A stretch of DNA of 64,000 nucleotides, taken from Trachythela sp. YZ-2020. Lineage: Eukaryota; Cnidaria; Anthozoa; Malacalcyonacea; Clavulariidae. The DNA lies in assembly GCA_016169945.1 (NCBI GenBank), contig JADLSH010000375.1:1092501-1156500 (forward strand), given 5' to 3'. Shown piece by piece: positions 1 to 11,494 of the stretch. The notes beneath the pieces were generated by a model. It worked only from the letters and a program-made list of their open reading frames with translations. It had not been told where the DNA came from and made no database searches. Numbering within the stretch: the first letter of the stretch is position 1; each line of letters starts with the position of its first letter. A program made the position numbers and the translations under genes.

Positions 1-223
1 GGCAGTCGATGTGTATATATTACTTCTGTCTATTATATATTATTATATACACAAGCTCTGGATATGAGGTATTCTGCAATCTGATTGGTTCTCTACTAGC
101 AGGATATTAGCTCTTATAATATAGCCAACCACAATGCTGCAATCTGATTGGTTGTCTACTAGCAGGATATTTTGTGATATCCTACTAGTAGAGCAATATC
201 CTACTAGTAGGGAAAAAAACAAA

Positions 224-335
224 ATGGCTTCCAGATTTGTAAGCATGAATGATGAAGAAATTGGAGTTTTGCTTCAAAATAGCACGCCTAAGAACACAAA
301 AAAGGCAACAAAATTTGGAATGAAGGTTTTTGACG
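224..335 (+). pseudogene. first-exon-like fragment, KIAA1958/DUF3504-like N-terminus
   Basis: An ATG-led frame of 37 codons begins MASRF, has a DEEIGVLL helix and ends NTKKATKFGMKVFD just before a GTAAGC splice donor at 336. The pattern (M-A-x-R-F, acidic pair, x-LL, NTKKAT, V-F) resembles the N-terminus of KIAA1958/ZMYM2-like proteins with DUF3504, which derive from Crypton tyrosine recombinases; this assignment is from memory. No downstream exon follows in the window, so it is an orphan first exon or a fragment carried by a repeat. Related frames lie at 668 (+), 15569 (-), 16520 (+) and 63668 (-). Confidence 0.4.
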
Positions 336-531
336 GTAAGCCAAATGTAAATGTGTATAAAATTTATACTTAAAAAGAAATTACGAAAAGTAAACATGTA
401 TCGCAAAATAATCGCTTTTTAATTTGCATTTGCCTGATTTGGCCATAAAAACAAAACAAAACATGAAAACATCTTTTATTTTTCGTTTAATTTTATAGAA
501 TGGTTTACCAGCTCAAGGCTATATTATAAGT

Positions 532-634
532 GAAATATTATATTCGCTCTCGTCGGATATTGGCTGATAGCCAACTCGGCGAAGCGCCTCGTTGGCTATC
601 AGCCAATATCCGACTCGAGCTCATATAATATTTC
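532..634. repeat. structured hairpin HP1
   Basis: The outer stem is GAAATATTATA paired with TATAATATTTC. An asymmetric internal loop follows (TTCGCTCT side against CTCGAGCTCA), then an inner stem of about 22 bp (GGATATTGGCTGATAGCCAA side) and a tip containing the mini-hairpin GGCGAAGCGCC. The architecture is shared with hairpins at 756, 15301, 63070 and 63464 although the stem sequences differ. Confidence 0.8.
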
Positions 635-667
635 TTACATATCCTGCTAGTAAAGAAAAGTAGAAAA

Positions 668-730
668 ATGGCTGGCAGATCTGGACAATTAAATGAAGAG
701 GAAATTCAAGTTTTACTTGAAAAAATTAAA
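668..730 (+). pseudogene. second first-exon-like fragment
   Basis: An ATG-led frame begins MAGRSGQLNEEEIQVLLEK and then runs into the terminal repeat at about 731, so the NTKKAT part is missing. It is almost identical to the frame read on the minus strand from 63668. A CCTGCTAGTA motif lies just upstream, as in the 224 copy. It is truncated and unlikely to be translated as a gene of its own. Confidence 0.4.
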
Positions 731-755
731 TATCCAGATCCAGTGTATATAATAA

Positions 756-894
756 AACAGTTATTCTACTCACTCTCGTCGTATATGACTGATAGCCGGC
801 TATACGGCTATACGGCTATCAGCTCATATACGCGGCTATCAGCTCATATACGGCTATCAGCTCATATACGACTCGAGTTCGTAGAATAACTGTT
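756..894. repeat. structured hairpin HP2
   Basis: The outer stem AACAGTTATTCTAC pairs with GTAGAATAACTGTT. The internal loop has ACTCGAGTTC on one side, and the inner stem is CGTATATGACTGATAGCC-like. The tip holds a short tandem repeat of TATACGGCTATCAGCTCA type instead of the GC-rich mini-hairpin seen elsewhere. It lies against the right end of the left TIR module; HP6 at 63464 is its reverse-complement counterpart beside the right module. Confidence 0.75.
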
Positions 895-983
895 AAATAT
901 TATGATTGTCAGTATATTTTATGCGTACTGTAATAATGTCTATCAGACCTGTATAACATGCTATTCTTGTGGTATTCTTCTAG

Positions 984-3050
<2,067 letters not shown>

Positions 3051-3359
3051 GGAGGGGAACACAGAAGTTGAAATTGTTTGCTTTCACGCAGGTCGCACTG
3101 ATGATAGTGTAGTGACAACACACAAACTTCAAATGTTGACTGTTGCGTTAAAATGTTTGTTTATAAACAATTATTTCAAATTCGATAAGAGGTGTCCCGA
3201 GAGGTTGGACACCTTCAGACAGGCATTTACGGCTCTTTACCGTAGGTAAATTGTTGCAGAGCAATAATTAAAACTGTTGTATAGCATAATTTTGTTGCAT
3301 TTTTGTTGCAAGCCGTAAATGGCTTGCAACTTTCATATAACTCAAATCTGTCCATGTCC

Positions 3360-3540
3360 TGTCCTGTCCACTGTCCTGTGATTTTTTTTGTGATTTTTGG
3401 AATTTTTTGTGTGATTTTTTTCTGATTTTTGTATACTTTTGTAATTTGTCTATTTTTTGTGACTTTTTTGCTGATTTTTTCGTGATTTGTTTGTGATTTT
3501 TTTATTTTTTTGTGATTTTTTTGGTGATTTTTCTGAATGT
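3360..3540. repeat. T-rich GTGATTTTT low-complexity tract
   Basis: Irregular repeats of TTTTTTGTGATTTTT type sit just upstream of the THAP reading frame. Similar T-rich tracts with GATTTGTCTATTTGTTGTGA occur at about 18335-18450, 34565-34680 and 45825-45940, one in each segmental copy, so this looks like a dispersed repeat. An imperfect 10-bp palindrome (GGTGTCC/GGACACC) lies at about 3190-3213. Confidence 0.6.
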
Positions 3541-3578
3541 GTATGAGATTTAAATCAGTGATTTGCCCCTCGCGACAA

Positions 3579-5080
3579 ATGGTTAAACATTGTATAGCTT
3601 TTGGATGTAGCAACAGAAAGTCCAAACCAACGTACCAAGAATTGTCATGGCATGTACTTCCTTTATCGAACAAGAAACTGTTAAATGAATGGCTTGTCAA
3701 ATTGCGTCGGGAGAACACTCCTGTGACTAAACATTCTTACGTATGTAGCCAACATTTTGACCCTGATTGTTTCACGAAGTCTCTTGGAGGACAGAGAACT
3801 CGTTTGAAGCCAGGTTCTCTGCCAACAAAAAGGGAAAAAACCTTGCTACCGAGCAAGGTCTACAAGCATTGCGCCTAGGAAGGGAACGGCATGTCGTACA
3901 ATTTTTTATTCCAATATTGAAAACGTCGAACCTAGTTCTGATACAGTATCAGAAATTGTTGACAGCGTAGAAAAGCCTGATATACTAGAACGTAGTCATG
4001 GGCGAACGAAAATGAACAGCTCACACGAGAACTTAAGTTGAAGGAGGAGGAAATCTCACGCTTACACGAGGAACTGCAACAAAAGGATTGTGAATACAAC
4101 ACCAAAATAATGGAAATAACGACACAGTTAAACAAGGAAAGTAATGCGAAAAATGTATTGGAAATGCTGAACAGGCAAAAGGTATTTAGTGTTGAAACTG
4201 TAATGGTAACAATAAACCATTCAGGTTTTACACTGGGTTTGAGAATTATGAGATATTTTCAAAGCTTCTCATTTGGACTACATGAATACTGATGAATCTA
4301 CTTCTGATACAAGGAAACACTCCATTAACAAACCTGGGCCTAGCAGAACATTGTCGGTTGGAAATGAATTTTTGTTGATCTTGTGTTGTCTGAAAGTTGG
4401 ATTGCTTGAAGACGATTTAGTAGCCACGTTTAATTGGGCTATGTCAAAGTGTTGTATCCCAGATAATCAACACCTGGGTTAGGTTTATGTTTTTCAGATT
4501 TAAAGAACTTACATATGCCTGAATGCTTTGTGAAAAAATATTCATCGACTACAGCAATTATTGATGATACTGAGATTTATAATTATATAGAGAAGCCAAC
4601 CAACCCAGAGGCTCAACAGCTAACTTTCTCACCGTACAAAAACACTAACACTCTAAAAGCCTTGGTTGGTATAGTACCAAAAGGGGGGGGGGGGTATAAT
4701 TTGTTTCAACCCTTTTTGGTGGCAGTATTTCTGACAAGGAATTAACACAAAAATCTGGACTTATCGACAAATTGCAGCATGGAGATTGTATCATGGCTGA
4801 CCGAGGTTTCAATATCCAAGAAATGTTAGCCAGCAAAGGAGTTAGGGTAAATGTCGCACCATTTATGAATCCAACTGGTCAGTTTGAGGAGAAGGAACTT
4901 CTGGAAACCAGACGGATTGCCACATTGAGAATCCATGTAGAAAGAGCTATGGAAAGGATTAAAAATTATCATATTTTGGATTTTGTTCCAATTACACTGT
5001 GCACAAATGGACTAGTGGACATGATTTTTTTCGTTTGTGCCATGTTGTCAAACTTTTCATCCACCTTTAGTGAATGGTGA
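3579..5080 (+). pseudogene. THAP plus DDE (DDE_Tnp_4-like) transposase, decayed
   Basis: The start ATG at 3579 opens a THAP domain: CIAFGC, a WHVLPLSNK segment, CSQHF and SLGGQRTRLKPGSLPT give the C2CH zinc site and the C-terminal box. Frames are then lost. A coiled coil (about 4017-4180, LKLKEEEISRLHEELQQK), FRFYTGFENYEIFSKLL (4225-4290) and a KPGPSRTLSVGNEFLL helix region (4330-4380) follow in shifted frames. The catalytic core is recognisable: IIDDTEIYNYIEKPTNP (first Asp, about 4560), IMADRGFNIQEML (second Asp, about 4793) and HVERAMERIKN (Glu, about 4935). A run of G at 4682-4694 marks one frameshift. THAP-DDE_4 transposases belong to PIF/Harbinger or ISL2EU-like elements; the YqaJ gene nearby favours ISL2EU. 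Not functional as it stands. Confidence 0.8.
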
Positions 5081-5790
5081 ACACTTAGGATGGTAAACAC
5101 TAACAGACTTTTCTGATAGACAAGTATTGCAATTTCCCCCAACATCCTCACCGTGGGATTTTATGAGGCTATCCCAGTAATGTCGGTAATGTCTATAACC
5201 AAAAGATTACATTATATTTCTCATCCTCAACTAACACTATGCTGTCAAAGTTCCCATGTTAAATGTTTGCAAACCAACCAGGTTAATTGGGACACCAGGG
5301 TCAAATCAGGGCAATTTGCCACTGGTGTTGCAATTATCCCCCGGCTATATGGTAGTCCCAGAGATATGGGAGGATAAAATTTAAATTAAATAGGGCATCA
5401 TGGCTCTCTCCTCCACAGAGCTACCTGTTGATCATAAGCGAGATAAGAACACAGATTTCAGATTTATTTTCAGATTCAGATGTATTTTAAATTAACACGT
5501 TTCCACAATAACTTACAAAAGTTAATTAGAGAATTACAAGTTTAAATTACAAGAGAAATTGATACAAAATCATTACCGTGCGCAGTGGCCAAAGTAGCTA
5601 TAAGCTTTCGAGTTGGTCACTGCCCATGAGATAGATGAGATAGTTGGTTTAATAACATTTTACATGGCAGCCTACAAAGGCTGAATTGCGTAAAATACTA
5701 TGCGTAATTACTATTCAAAATTGAGGACGGTATCTACTTAGATAGATAATTAAATCTCCACATATACTGTAAGCGGGATTACTGATCTAT
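5081..5790. other. no gene seen; interior of decayed transposon
   Basis: I see no coding signal. A short imperfect hairpin (CAGTGGCCAA and TTGGTCACTG) lies near 5585-5630. The stretch separates the transposase remnant from a LINE fragment and may be transposon interior or retroelement 3' tail. Confidence 0.4.
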
Positions 5791-5794
5791 TTAT

Positions 5795-6010
5795 ATTTGT
5801 ACTTGTGAAATGAGCAAAGATTGACTATATGTTTTTTTAAATAAAGAAATTGAATTTGATTGCTTGATTTCATTATCAATAGTCTCCCATATTTTAGATG
5901 TAGTAAATAAAAATGTTTGAGTTCCAAAATTAGTTCGTGCACTTGGTCTAGAAAAGTTAGTTAGATTGTGCAGCAAATCTAGTATTGTATGAATGTAGTG
6001 ATGATGCAAG
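5795..6010 (-). mobile_element. LINE ORF2 C-terminal fragment
   Basis: The minus strand reads RPSARTNFGTQTFLF, SKIWETIDNEIKQSNSISLF and KKTYSQSLL. This is the short post-RT C-terminal motif typical of CR1-like LINE ORF2 proteins. Only this part is present, so it is a heavily 5'-truncated insertion, separate from the nested LINE at 6635-7618. A T-rich, possibly 3'-terminal sequence lies on its left. Confidence 0.55.
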
Positions 6011-6322
6011 GGTAATAGTGTCAGAAAATATCATAGTAAGTTGACTTTTTTCATTTATAACTTTATAGGTGAATACTGCTAATTTGAGTTTAAAAACACT
6101 GTCTAGCTTAAGAATACCTAATAGGCTGTAATACGGTGTAGCATTCTCTCTTCACAGGTGCGGAACAAGTCAATTACAACACTTCCTCTTCTGCACAGGA
6201 AACCTCTGCGGAGGAAAGAGGCATCGTGTATGTGACGTTGTGTTCAAGATAAATCACATGTAAATAATGTAATTAAAGTTAAATCAATACATAACTCAGT
6301 TATTAAGTTATCATATGATGAA

Positions 6323-8518
6323 TTATTCATCCAGTAGTTTGCTCAACCGTTGGAGTCCATAAGTAACTCTTGGGTATGCTGGTTCCATAGGCATAGCTAT
6401 GTGTTTGTCGTAAAAGTTCTCCAGCTTCAAGATGGTACTCGAAAGAAAGCGATTAGACTTCTTGATATGCGAAATAATTAAATCATTTAGGTCAGATAAT
6501 ACAAGATCAGTCCAGTTACATTCAGCACAAAACATTCGTAGTTGAACCTGGTAATAAAATTTGTGATTTTTATTCACAACTAACCCATTTACGCTTATCT
6601 TGCATATGTTGCGCTTGTACACTGCATTGCATAATTATTATTATTAAATTAAATCTCCAAACATTTTTCAGATTAATTTACATGTGATATCTAAACTATA
6701 CTAAATATATGAAGATTTCAAAAAAGATTGTCATATTCAGTAATGTTACTATAGGCAAAGAGTTCCAGAGAGATACTGCTCGATATTCAAATGATCGCTG
6801 TCCAGCCGCAGATCTATAAGCTGGAATGTTTAGTTTTTGTTTATTTTTATCGTGCACAGATGATCTATCCTGAGAAAGTGCAGTAAGATAGCTAGGGGCT
6901 AATCCATCCAAACACTTAAAAGTTAGGATACCAACAAAGTATTTTAACATGTTGGCGACAGGTAGCCAGTTCAGGTGTTTGAGTACTTGTGTTATACGCT
7001 CATATTTTCTTCTTCCTGTAATTGTTCTCGCCGCGAAAATTTGTACTTTTTGAAGTTTCTCAATGTTCTTCTTAGTAGTGCTAGACCATACAGTTGGACA
7101 ATGGTACAGTTTTTTTGAAAACACTAAGGATGAGATGACATTTTCCAAAGTCTTAGAGTCGAGAAGATGGAAACAGTATTTGCTACATGTTCGTTAAAGC
7201 TTAATATTGAATCTAATTGAATACCAAGATCTCGTGCTGAAACAGTTGGAGTGATCCTTTTCCCAAGCAACGTAACAAGTCTTTGCAACATTTTGCGAGT
7301 CCCTATAACTAACAATTTGGTCTTGCCTGGATTAATTAGTAAGCTATTATGACAGCAGCATGCCGCGATTTTTGACAAGTCTTCATTGATCTTCTGTATA
7401 ACTTCATTAGCATTCTTAACAGGAAACGAAAGATACAATTTGGAGTCATCCATGCACGTACGACTCCAAGTCACCAAAATTCGGGACATCGGCCAAATCA
7501 TTTAAGTAGATGTTAAACAAAGTTGGTCCTAATATTGAACCTTACGGTACTCCATGAGTGATATGACCCGATTCTGACACCGGTAACGAAGTTATACGGA
7601 AGATCAATGAAGACTTGTCATAAAGTTAAACCGTTCGAAAAAATTATTTTAATCTCTACCAGTCCTCCATCTGCTTCCCCATCTGGAGAAGCTCCAAGAA
7701 AAGGGTGACTTTGAGAAATAATAAAGCCTGTTTCATTTACTTTACAGCCCATTAAATTTTCATGCAGTATTATAATTTGTTTTTCATCTTCTAGGCCTTG
7801 TTTCATCATGGCACTTTGGTACTCACCATTGTAGTGTAAAATTTCTCTAATTGCTTTGGTTGGGCTTGTAGTAGGCTTAAATCTTAATTATGACACGTTT
7901 ACATTTAGAAGCAGTAATACGAACATGTCTTTGTAAATACCATTGTTTACATTTACTTTGCTTTAATTTTCGTTGCATCCGCAATATTCTGTCTTTCTCG
8001 CTCATCAACCATAAGATTTCTCTTGACTCTTGTTGCTCTATTAAAGATTTCAATCAAAGATACTGGATGCTCCTTAATTCCATTTTTTGCATCTGATAGT
8101 AGGCAGAAGAATCCACAGTCTGGTTTCACAATCTTTATCTTGTCAATGAGTTCTTTGTTTACTTTTTTGGGATCATCATGCCGATCCCATTGTCGTCTTG
8201 GATCAGTCAAAGGCTTGGGATTTTTTTTCGTCACTCTCTTATAAAAACTGTTTGTGGGTCAAGTTTCCTCTTTCTTGGTTGGTTCCACGTTTGAAGTCTG
8301 CATGGAAGTGCATGTTTCAAATTCTCGCGTACATTTTGACCTACTATAAATTCCTCAAGTGCATAACAAATGGCTGCTGCAATATGTTTACATGATCCAA
8401 ACGGACCTTTGCCAGCTGGACAAGGACAGCTAGAGAATAGTATTTTCCCATCGTGATCAACATCACTTAGCATTGAGAGCTCCAGCTTATGCGTAGAGTT
8501 TTTCTTCGTTTCAGGCAA
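6323..8518 (-). pseudogene. SWIM zinc finger plus YqaJ exonuclease gene of the transposon, C-terminal part
   Basis: Minus-strand pieces follow one another in family order. From 8518: LELSMLSDVDHDGKILF, then the SWIM finger CPCPAGKGPFGSCKHIAA. From about 8234: PLTDPRRQWDRHDDP and VKPDCGFFCLLSD. Near 7930: WYLQRHVRITASKCKR. From 7809: GFIISQSHPFLGASPDG and LVEIK, the YqaJ/lambda-exonuclease metal site. From about 6622: NHKFYYQVQLRMFCAECNW. Frames shift near 8235, 7950 and 7870, and a LINE sits inside at 6635-7618. The gene is dead. YqaJ partner proteins are known, as I recall, from ISL2EU-type transposons, and the convergent transposase at 3.6-5.1 kb fits. Its N-terminal half lies at 10.64-11.49 kb, beyond a repeat-filled gap. 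Confidence 0.75.
6635..7618 (-). mobile_element. 5'-truncated CR1-like LINE nested in the YqaJ gene
   Basis: The minus strand carries the end of a reverse transcriptase (HGVP, then a stop where Q is expected, GSILGPTLFNIYLNDLAD; the YVDD-SKLYLSF box is split by a frameshift at about 7450), followed by the thumb/connection region (NSLLINPGKTKLLVIGTRK) and the C-terminal VWSSTTKKNIEKLQK and AGQRSFEYRAVSLWNSLP. It lacks endonuclease and ORF1. The flanks carry the same 5 bp, CATAA (6630-6634 and 7619-7623), and removing it restores the YqaJ frame (SNGLTL to CNAVYKRNIC). The 3' end has an ATT-repeat tail. Confidence 0.8.
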
Positions 8519-9280
8519 GCAATGGCAGGGATGCCGGAAGTTGCTGAGAGCAAGGGGTGCGATTTGTTATCAAAAGGGCATATTTTTAATGAGTGAGCCC
8601 GAATAAAATTTTTCCTTGGCGTTAGTGCGTTTGTGTACTTTAGAGTTCAGTTTGTTGTGAAGCCAAGTTCCTATTTTACATACTAACTTGATAATATTAA
8701 ATACTATATATTTATACACTCGTACTCGTACATTTAGTTTCTTAAAAAGTGGCTAAAAATGCCAAAAATTAAAGGGCTCAAAAAGCTTTGCTTTTCGTCG
8801 ACATTAAAGTTAGCCCAGGTTAGCCTTTACTCTTTGCACAATTTTTGTCACTTTTAAAAATTAAGAGTGGCCAAAAAATATAGGCTAATTTGCGTCAATA
8901 AAAAGTAAACGCGAAAGCCCTTCACTTTCGGTTGACTTTCGAATATCTCCAAAGTGGTCAAGAAGTAAAGGTTACCTTCACTTTTTGGCCACTGATATAT
9001 TTTTTAATACAATTTACCGATGACAGGTTTGGTAGAAGTTATGATAGTCAACACCAGCCAATAGACACGATAATCTAGTGGACACTTAGTGGCTTCGCAT
9101 GCGCGAGAGCTATGTATCAATCCCTGCTGAAGTACATAAGTAAAGGCGTTCGCCTTTACTTTTCGGCCACTTATATTTTTTAATACAATTTGCCATTTAA
9201 TACAATTTTTTAATACAATTTGCAGATTAGGTAGAAATTCTGATAGTCACTACCAACCAATAGACAAGATAGCCTACAGG
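8519..9280. other. repeat-derived sequence with a direct repeat
   Basis: No gene is seen. A unit of about 170 bp beginning near 8985 (TTTTTGGCCACT, then AATACAATTT, then GCATGCGCGAGA, then TCCCTGCTGAAGT) is followed by a second diverged copy near 9160-9340. The second copy crosses the left edge of the tandem segmental duplication at about 9281. Confidence 0.6.
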
Positions 9281-9435
9281 ACACTTGCTAGCTTTGCATG
9301 CGCGAGAACTATAGATAATCAGTCCCTGCTGAAGTGCAAGTCGTTTTATAGACTTTGAAAATGTTGTTCATTAATTCCACCTGATACAGAAAAGGATTAA
9401 GGAAAATAAATACATACATATATCTAACAAGCAAC

Positions 9436-9507
9436 GGACAAGATGGTCTGATGGTCACCGCGAAGTGTAGCGTTTGTCCGAAGTCGGGTCGATTCCTGCC
9501 TCGGTCA
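9436..9507 (+). repeat. tRNA-like SINE head
   Basis: GATGGTCTGATGGTC resembles a pol III A box and GGGTCGATTCC a B box, spaced as in tRNAs. The stems do not fold convincingly. In copies 2 (about 22706-22765) and 3 (about 38332-38390) a deletion removes the B-box region, so those are dead. Confidence 0.5.
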
Positions 9508-9601
9508 AAGAACGTTTTAGCCTTTGACAGGGGTATGAAATCATTAGAGCCTGTAAAAAAAGGATTAGCTAAGATAGAAAACCTTAGTCTTTCATCACAA
9601 G

Positions 9602-9672
9602 ATCTGGTGGTCTAGTGGTGAATATGACGGTCTTCCAACTGCTAAGTGGATGGATCGAGTCCTGCGAAGACG
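9602..9672 (+). repeat. tRNA-Gly-like SINE head, copy 1
   Basis: TCTGGTGGTCTAGTGGTGAA matches the D-arm/A box of metazoan tRNA-Gly, TCTTCCAAC contains a CTTCCAA-like anticodon loop (TCC), and TGGATCGAGTCC is a B box. The anticodon and T stems do not pair well, so this is a tRNA-derived element and not a working tRNA. Confidence 0.55.
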
Positions 9673-10253
9673 ATGGTGTCAGAGAGATGACGGTAAAGAG
9701 TGCTCGAAGGAATGATGAAAAGAAGTGTTGAATGGAACGTTGTATGGTGTGAGGGGGGGCCGATTTTCCCCCCGTTCTTCGGGAGGCAGAAAGCGAGGAG
9801 GTGCAGCTGGGAAGAAAGAAAAATCAGCCTATATTCTTAAAAAAAGCCAGGAAAAAGTAGACACTTAGTAAAATTTTTAACTTTCTATATATCTTCTGCT
9901 TGTTTTTTTACTAAGTCTTTTTATCCACTGCTATCCATCATTATCCCCTGTCCACCATGTTCTTCACTAAAGATTAATTTATTTTTTTTGATGCAACCGC
10001 CATTATATTCTCCAAACATTTGCATCACTTTTTATTCTTCCCGCCGTATTCTATTCCGTCCGGCATCTTTTTTCTTCATTATGTACCGATGTTGTTTCAC
10101 GTCCTCGATCCGTCGACGTTCGACCTCATAGTCTGTTGTCTTTACCATTATACCATCTGCTCGTTGTTGGAAGCCTACCGCAACTTATTCACCTTAATCT
10201 TTTACTTACACTGTATAATTATAAATTAACACTTTTCAAACTTCAAAACTAAT

Positions 10254-10640
10254 CCTACCAGTATTCGAACCACGTCTTTCAGAAATGACAGCCCGTAGTT
10301 TTCACAACTAGACTACTTGATCGCTGTTGGAAACCTGCCGCAACTTATTCACCTTAATTTTTTTACTTTGCACTGTATAATTAACACTTTTCAAACTCCA
10401 AAATTACCTCTACCAGGATTCGGACGACGACTTTTAGACATGACAGCCCGAAGTCTTCTCCACTAGACTACTAGCTTAATCGTTGTTGGAAACCTACCGC
10501 AACTTATTCACCTTAATCTTTTATTTTGCACTGTATAATTAATAATTAACACTTTTCAACTCCAAAATGTCCTCTACCAGGATTCGAACGGCGACTTTCA
10601 GTATTGACAGCCCGTATTCTTTACCACTAGACTTAGCAAT
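10254..10640 (-). repeat. tandem array of tRNA-Asp-like units, copy 1 (3 units)
   Basis: Three units start near 10254, 10407 and 10571, about 153-164 bp apart. Read on the minus strand each has CTAGTGGT (A-box part), CGGGCTGTCA (Asp GTC anticodon-loop-like) and TTCGAATCC or TCCGAATCC (B box), followed by a spacer ending GTTGGAAACCTACCGCAAC. T stems are not well paired. Copies 2 and 3 of the segment carry four units each. Confidence 0.65.
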
Positions 10641-11494
10641 CGCATTGGAAATGAACTTTGTTATTATCACGCGTGAGTTCGATCTTTTGGATATGTTCAT
10701 GTCAAAACAGCCCGAACGCTTTATTGCTTATGTTCTTGTAGTCCTTGTTAGACTCGTTGTCTTTTTCTTTTCTTTCAATAAAATATGAAACCATATTTTG
10801 CATATTGAAGTTGGGTAGGTCCTCTTTAGCATCGCATAAAGTGATCCATTCTGTGGACTTAGGAAACTCGCATGCAGTGGGCAGCAGTGCAGTGAATGCT
10901 GTCTCTGCGTGTGTGGTTTGTTTACTTGCTGCTAAATGCTGCCACTTTTCGGTAAAATTTCCTTCCCAACCATTTTTGACATAACTGGAACTGCCTCCTC
11001 CACAGGCTCTTCTACATATGTTAATATAGTATATAATTATATAGATCAAATATAAATATCAGTAATTATAGATCAGTGGTTCGCAGTGCGCGGGCACTGC
11101 AAGCCCGATAAAGACGCACGCCCGCAACTAAGGACGAGCGCGCAAAGGGAAATGGGAAGGCGAGAGGTTCCTCGTTAATTATTCGTTTTTTCCTCATTAG
11201 TTATTTGTTAGCAAGCGACTGGGGACGAGGCAGTAACTGGAAACCCTGTATAAAAAGAAAGCAAAAAAATTGAAAACTTTTATTTTAAGTAAAAACTTAC
11301 CCGCGACAAGATTCATTCAGATATTTTCCTGACTTTATATAGATACCTTATTACTTGCGATAAGAAAGCCATTCTTTGAGTCTTGTTTTCGTAATATTTC
11401 GAGGACAGGCACCACTAAGCAACTGAACTTTCTCTTCCGCAGAAAAAAAAGCAGATTCAGGCAAAGAATTTCGATTATTTTCTGTCGATAACAT
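10640..11494 (-). pseudogene. YqaJ transposon gene, N-terminal exons, copy 1
   Basis: On the minus strand an ATG at 11494 opens MLSTENNRNSLPESAFFSAE and a SAP-like segment GACPRNITKTRLKEWLSY, which breaks off at a deletion at 11350. The next exon (from about 10985) reads NGWEGNFTEKWQHLAASK, HAETAFTALLPTACEF, FNMQNMVSYFIERKEKD and NKAFGLF, then a TGA and HEHIQKIEL before the tRNA-like array. This is the front half of the SWIM-YqaJ gene at 6.3-8.5 kb; the two halves are now 2.1 kb apart. A 244-bp TIR element at 10990-11233 splits its intron. Confidence 0.7.
10990..11233. mobile_element. MITE with 8-bp target duplication, copy 1 only
   Basis: TAACTGGA is duplicated on both sides (10982-10989 and 11234-11241). 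The ends are inverted: ACTGCCTCCTCC against GGGGACGAGGCAGT. Copies 2 and 3 lack it and show the empty site with one mismatch (TAACTGAA). An 8-bp duplication suits hAT or a related superfamily. It was inserted after the segment duplicated. Confidence 0.75.

Larger units (their letters stand above)
41..754. mobile_element. TIR-bounded repeat module, left copy
   Basis: Both ends carry related inverted sequence: it opens with TATTATATACACAAGC and closes near 731-754 with the complement (imperfect, reading TATCCAG then TGTATATAATA). Inside are an ATTGG (inverted CCAAT) box, two direct and two inverted copies of a CTACTAGCAGGATAT-like motif (positions about 90-212), two ATG-led short frames (224 and 668) and a hairpin (532-634). 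The same ends and contents recur in opposite orientation at 63565-63770. I see no transposase in it, so it would be non-autonomous. The superfamily is not identified. Confidence 0.5.

Noticed and set aside
1..983. Upstream MYST exon with the zinc finger
   Set aside because: I searched for the C2HC finger and the lysine-bearing strand before 984 and found only repeat modules; that exon must lie left of the window.
9436..9672. Functional tRNA genes
   Set aside because: A and B boxes are present but the anticodon and T stems do not pair and acceptor stems are not found; they fit SINE heads better.
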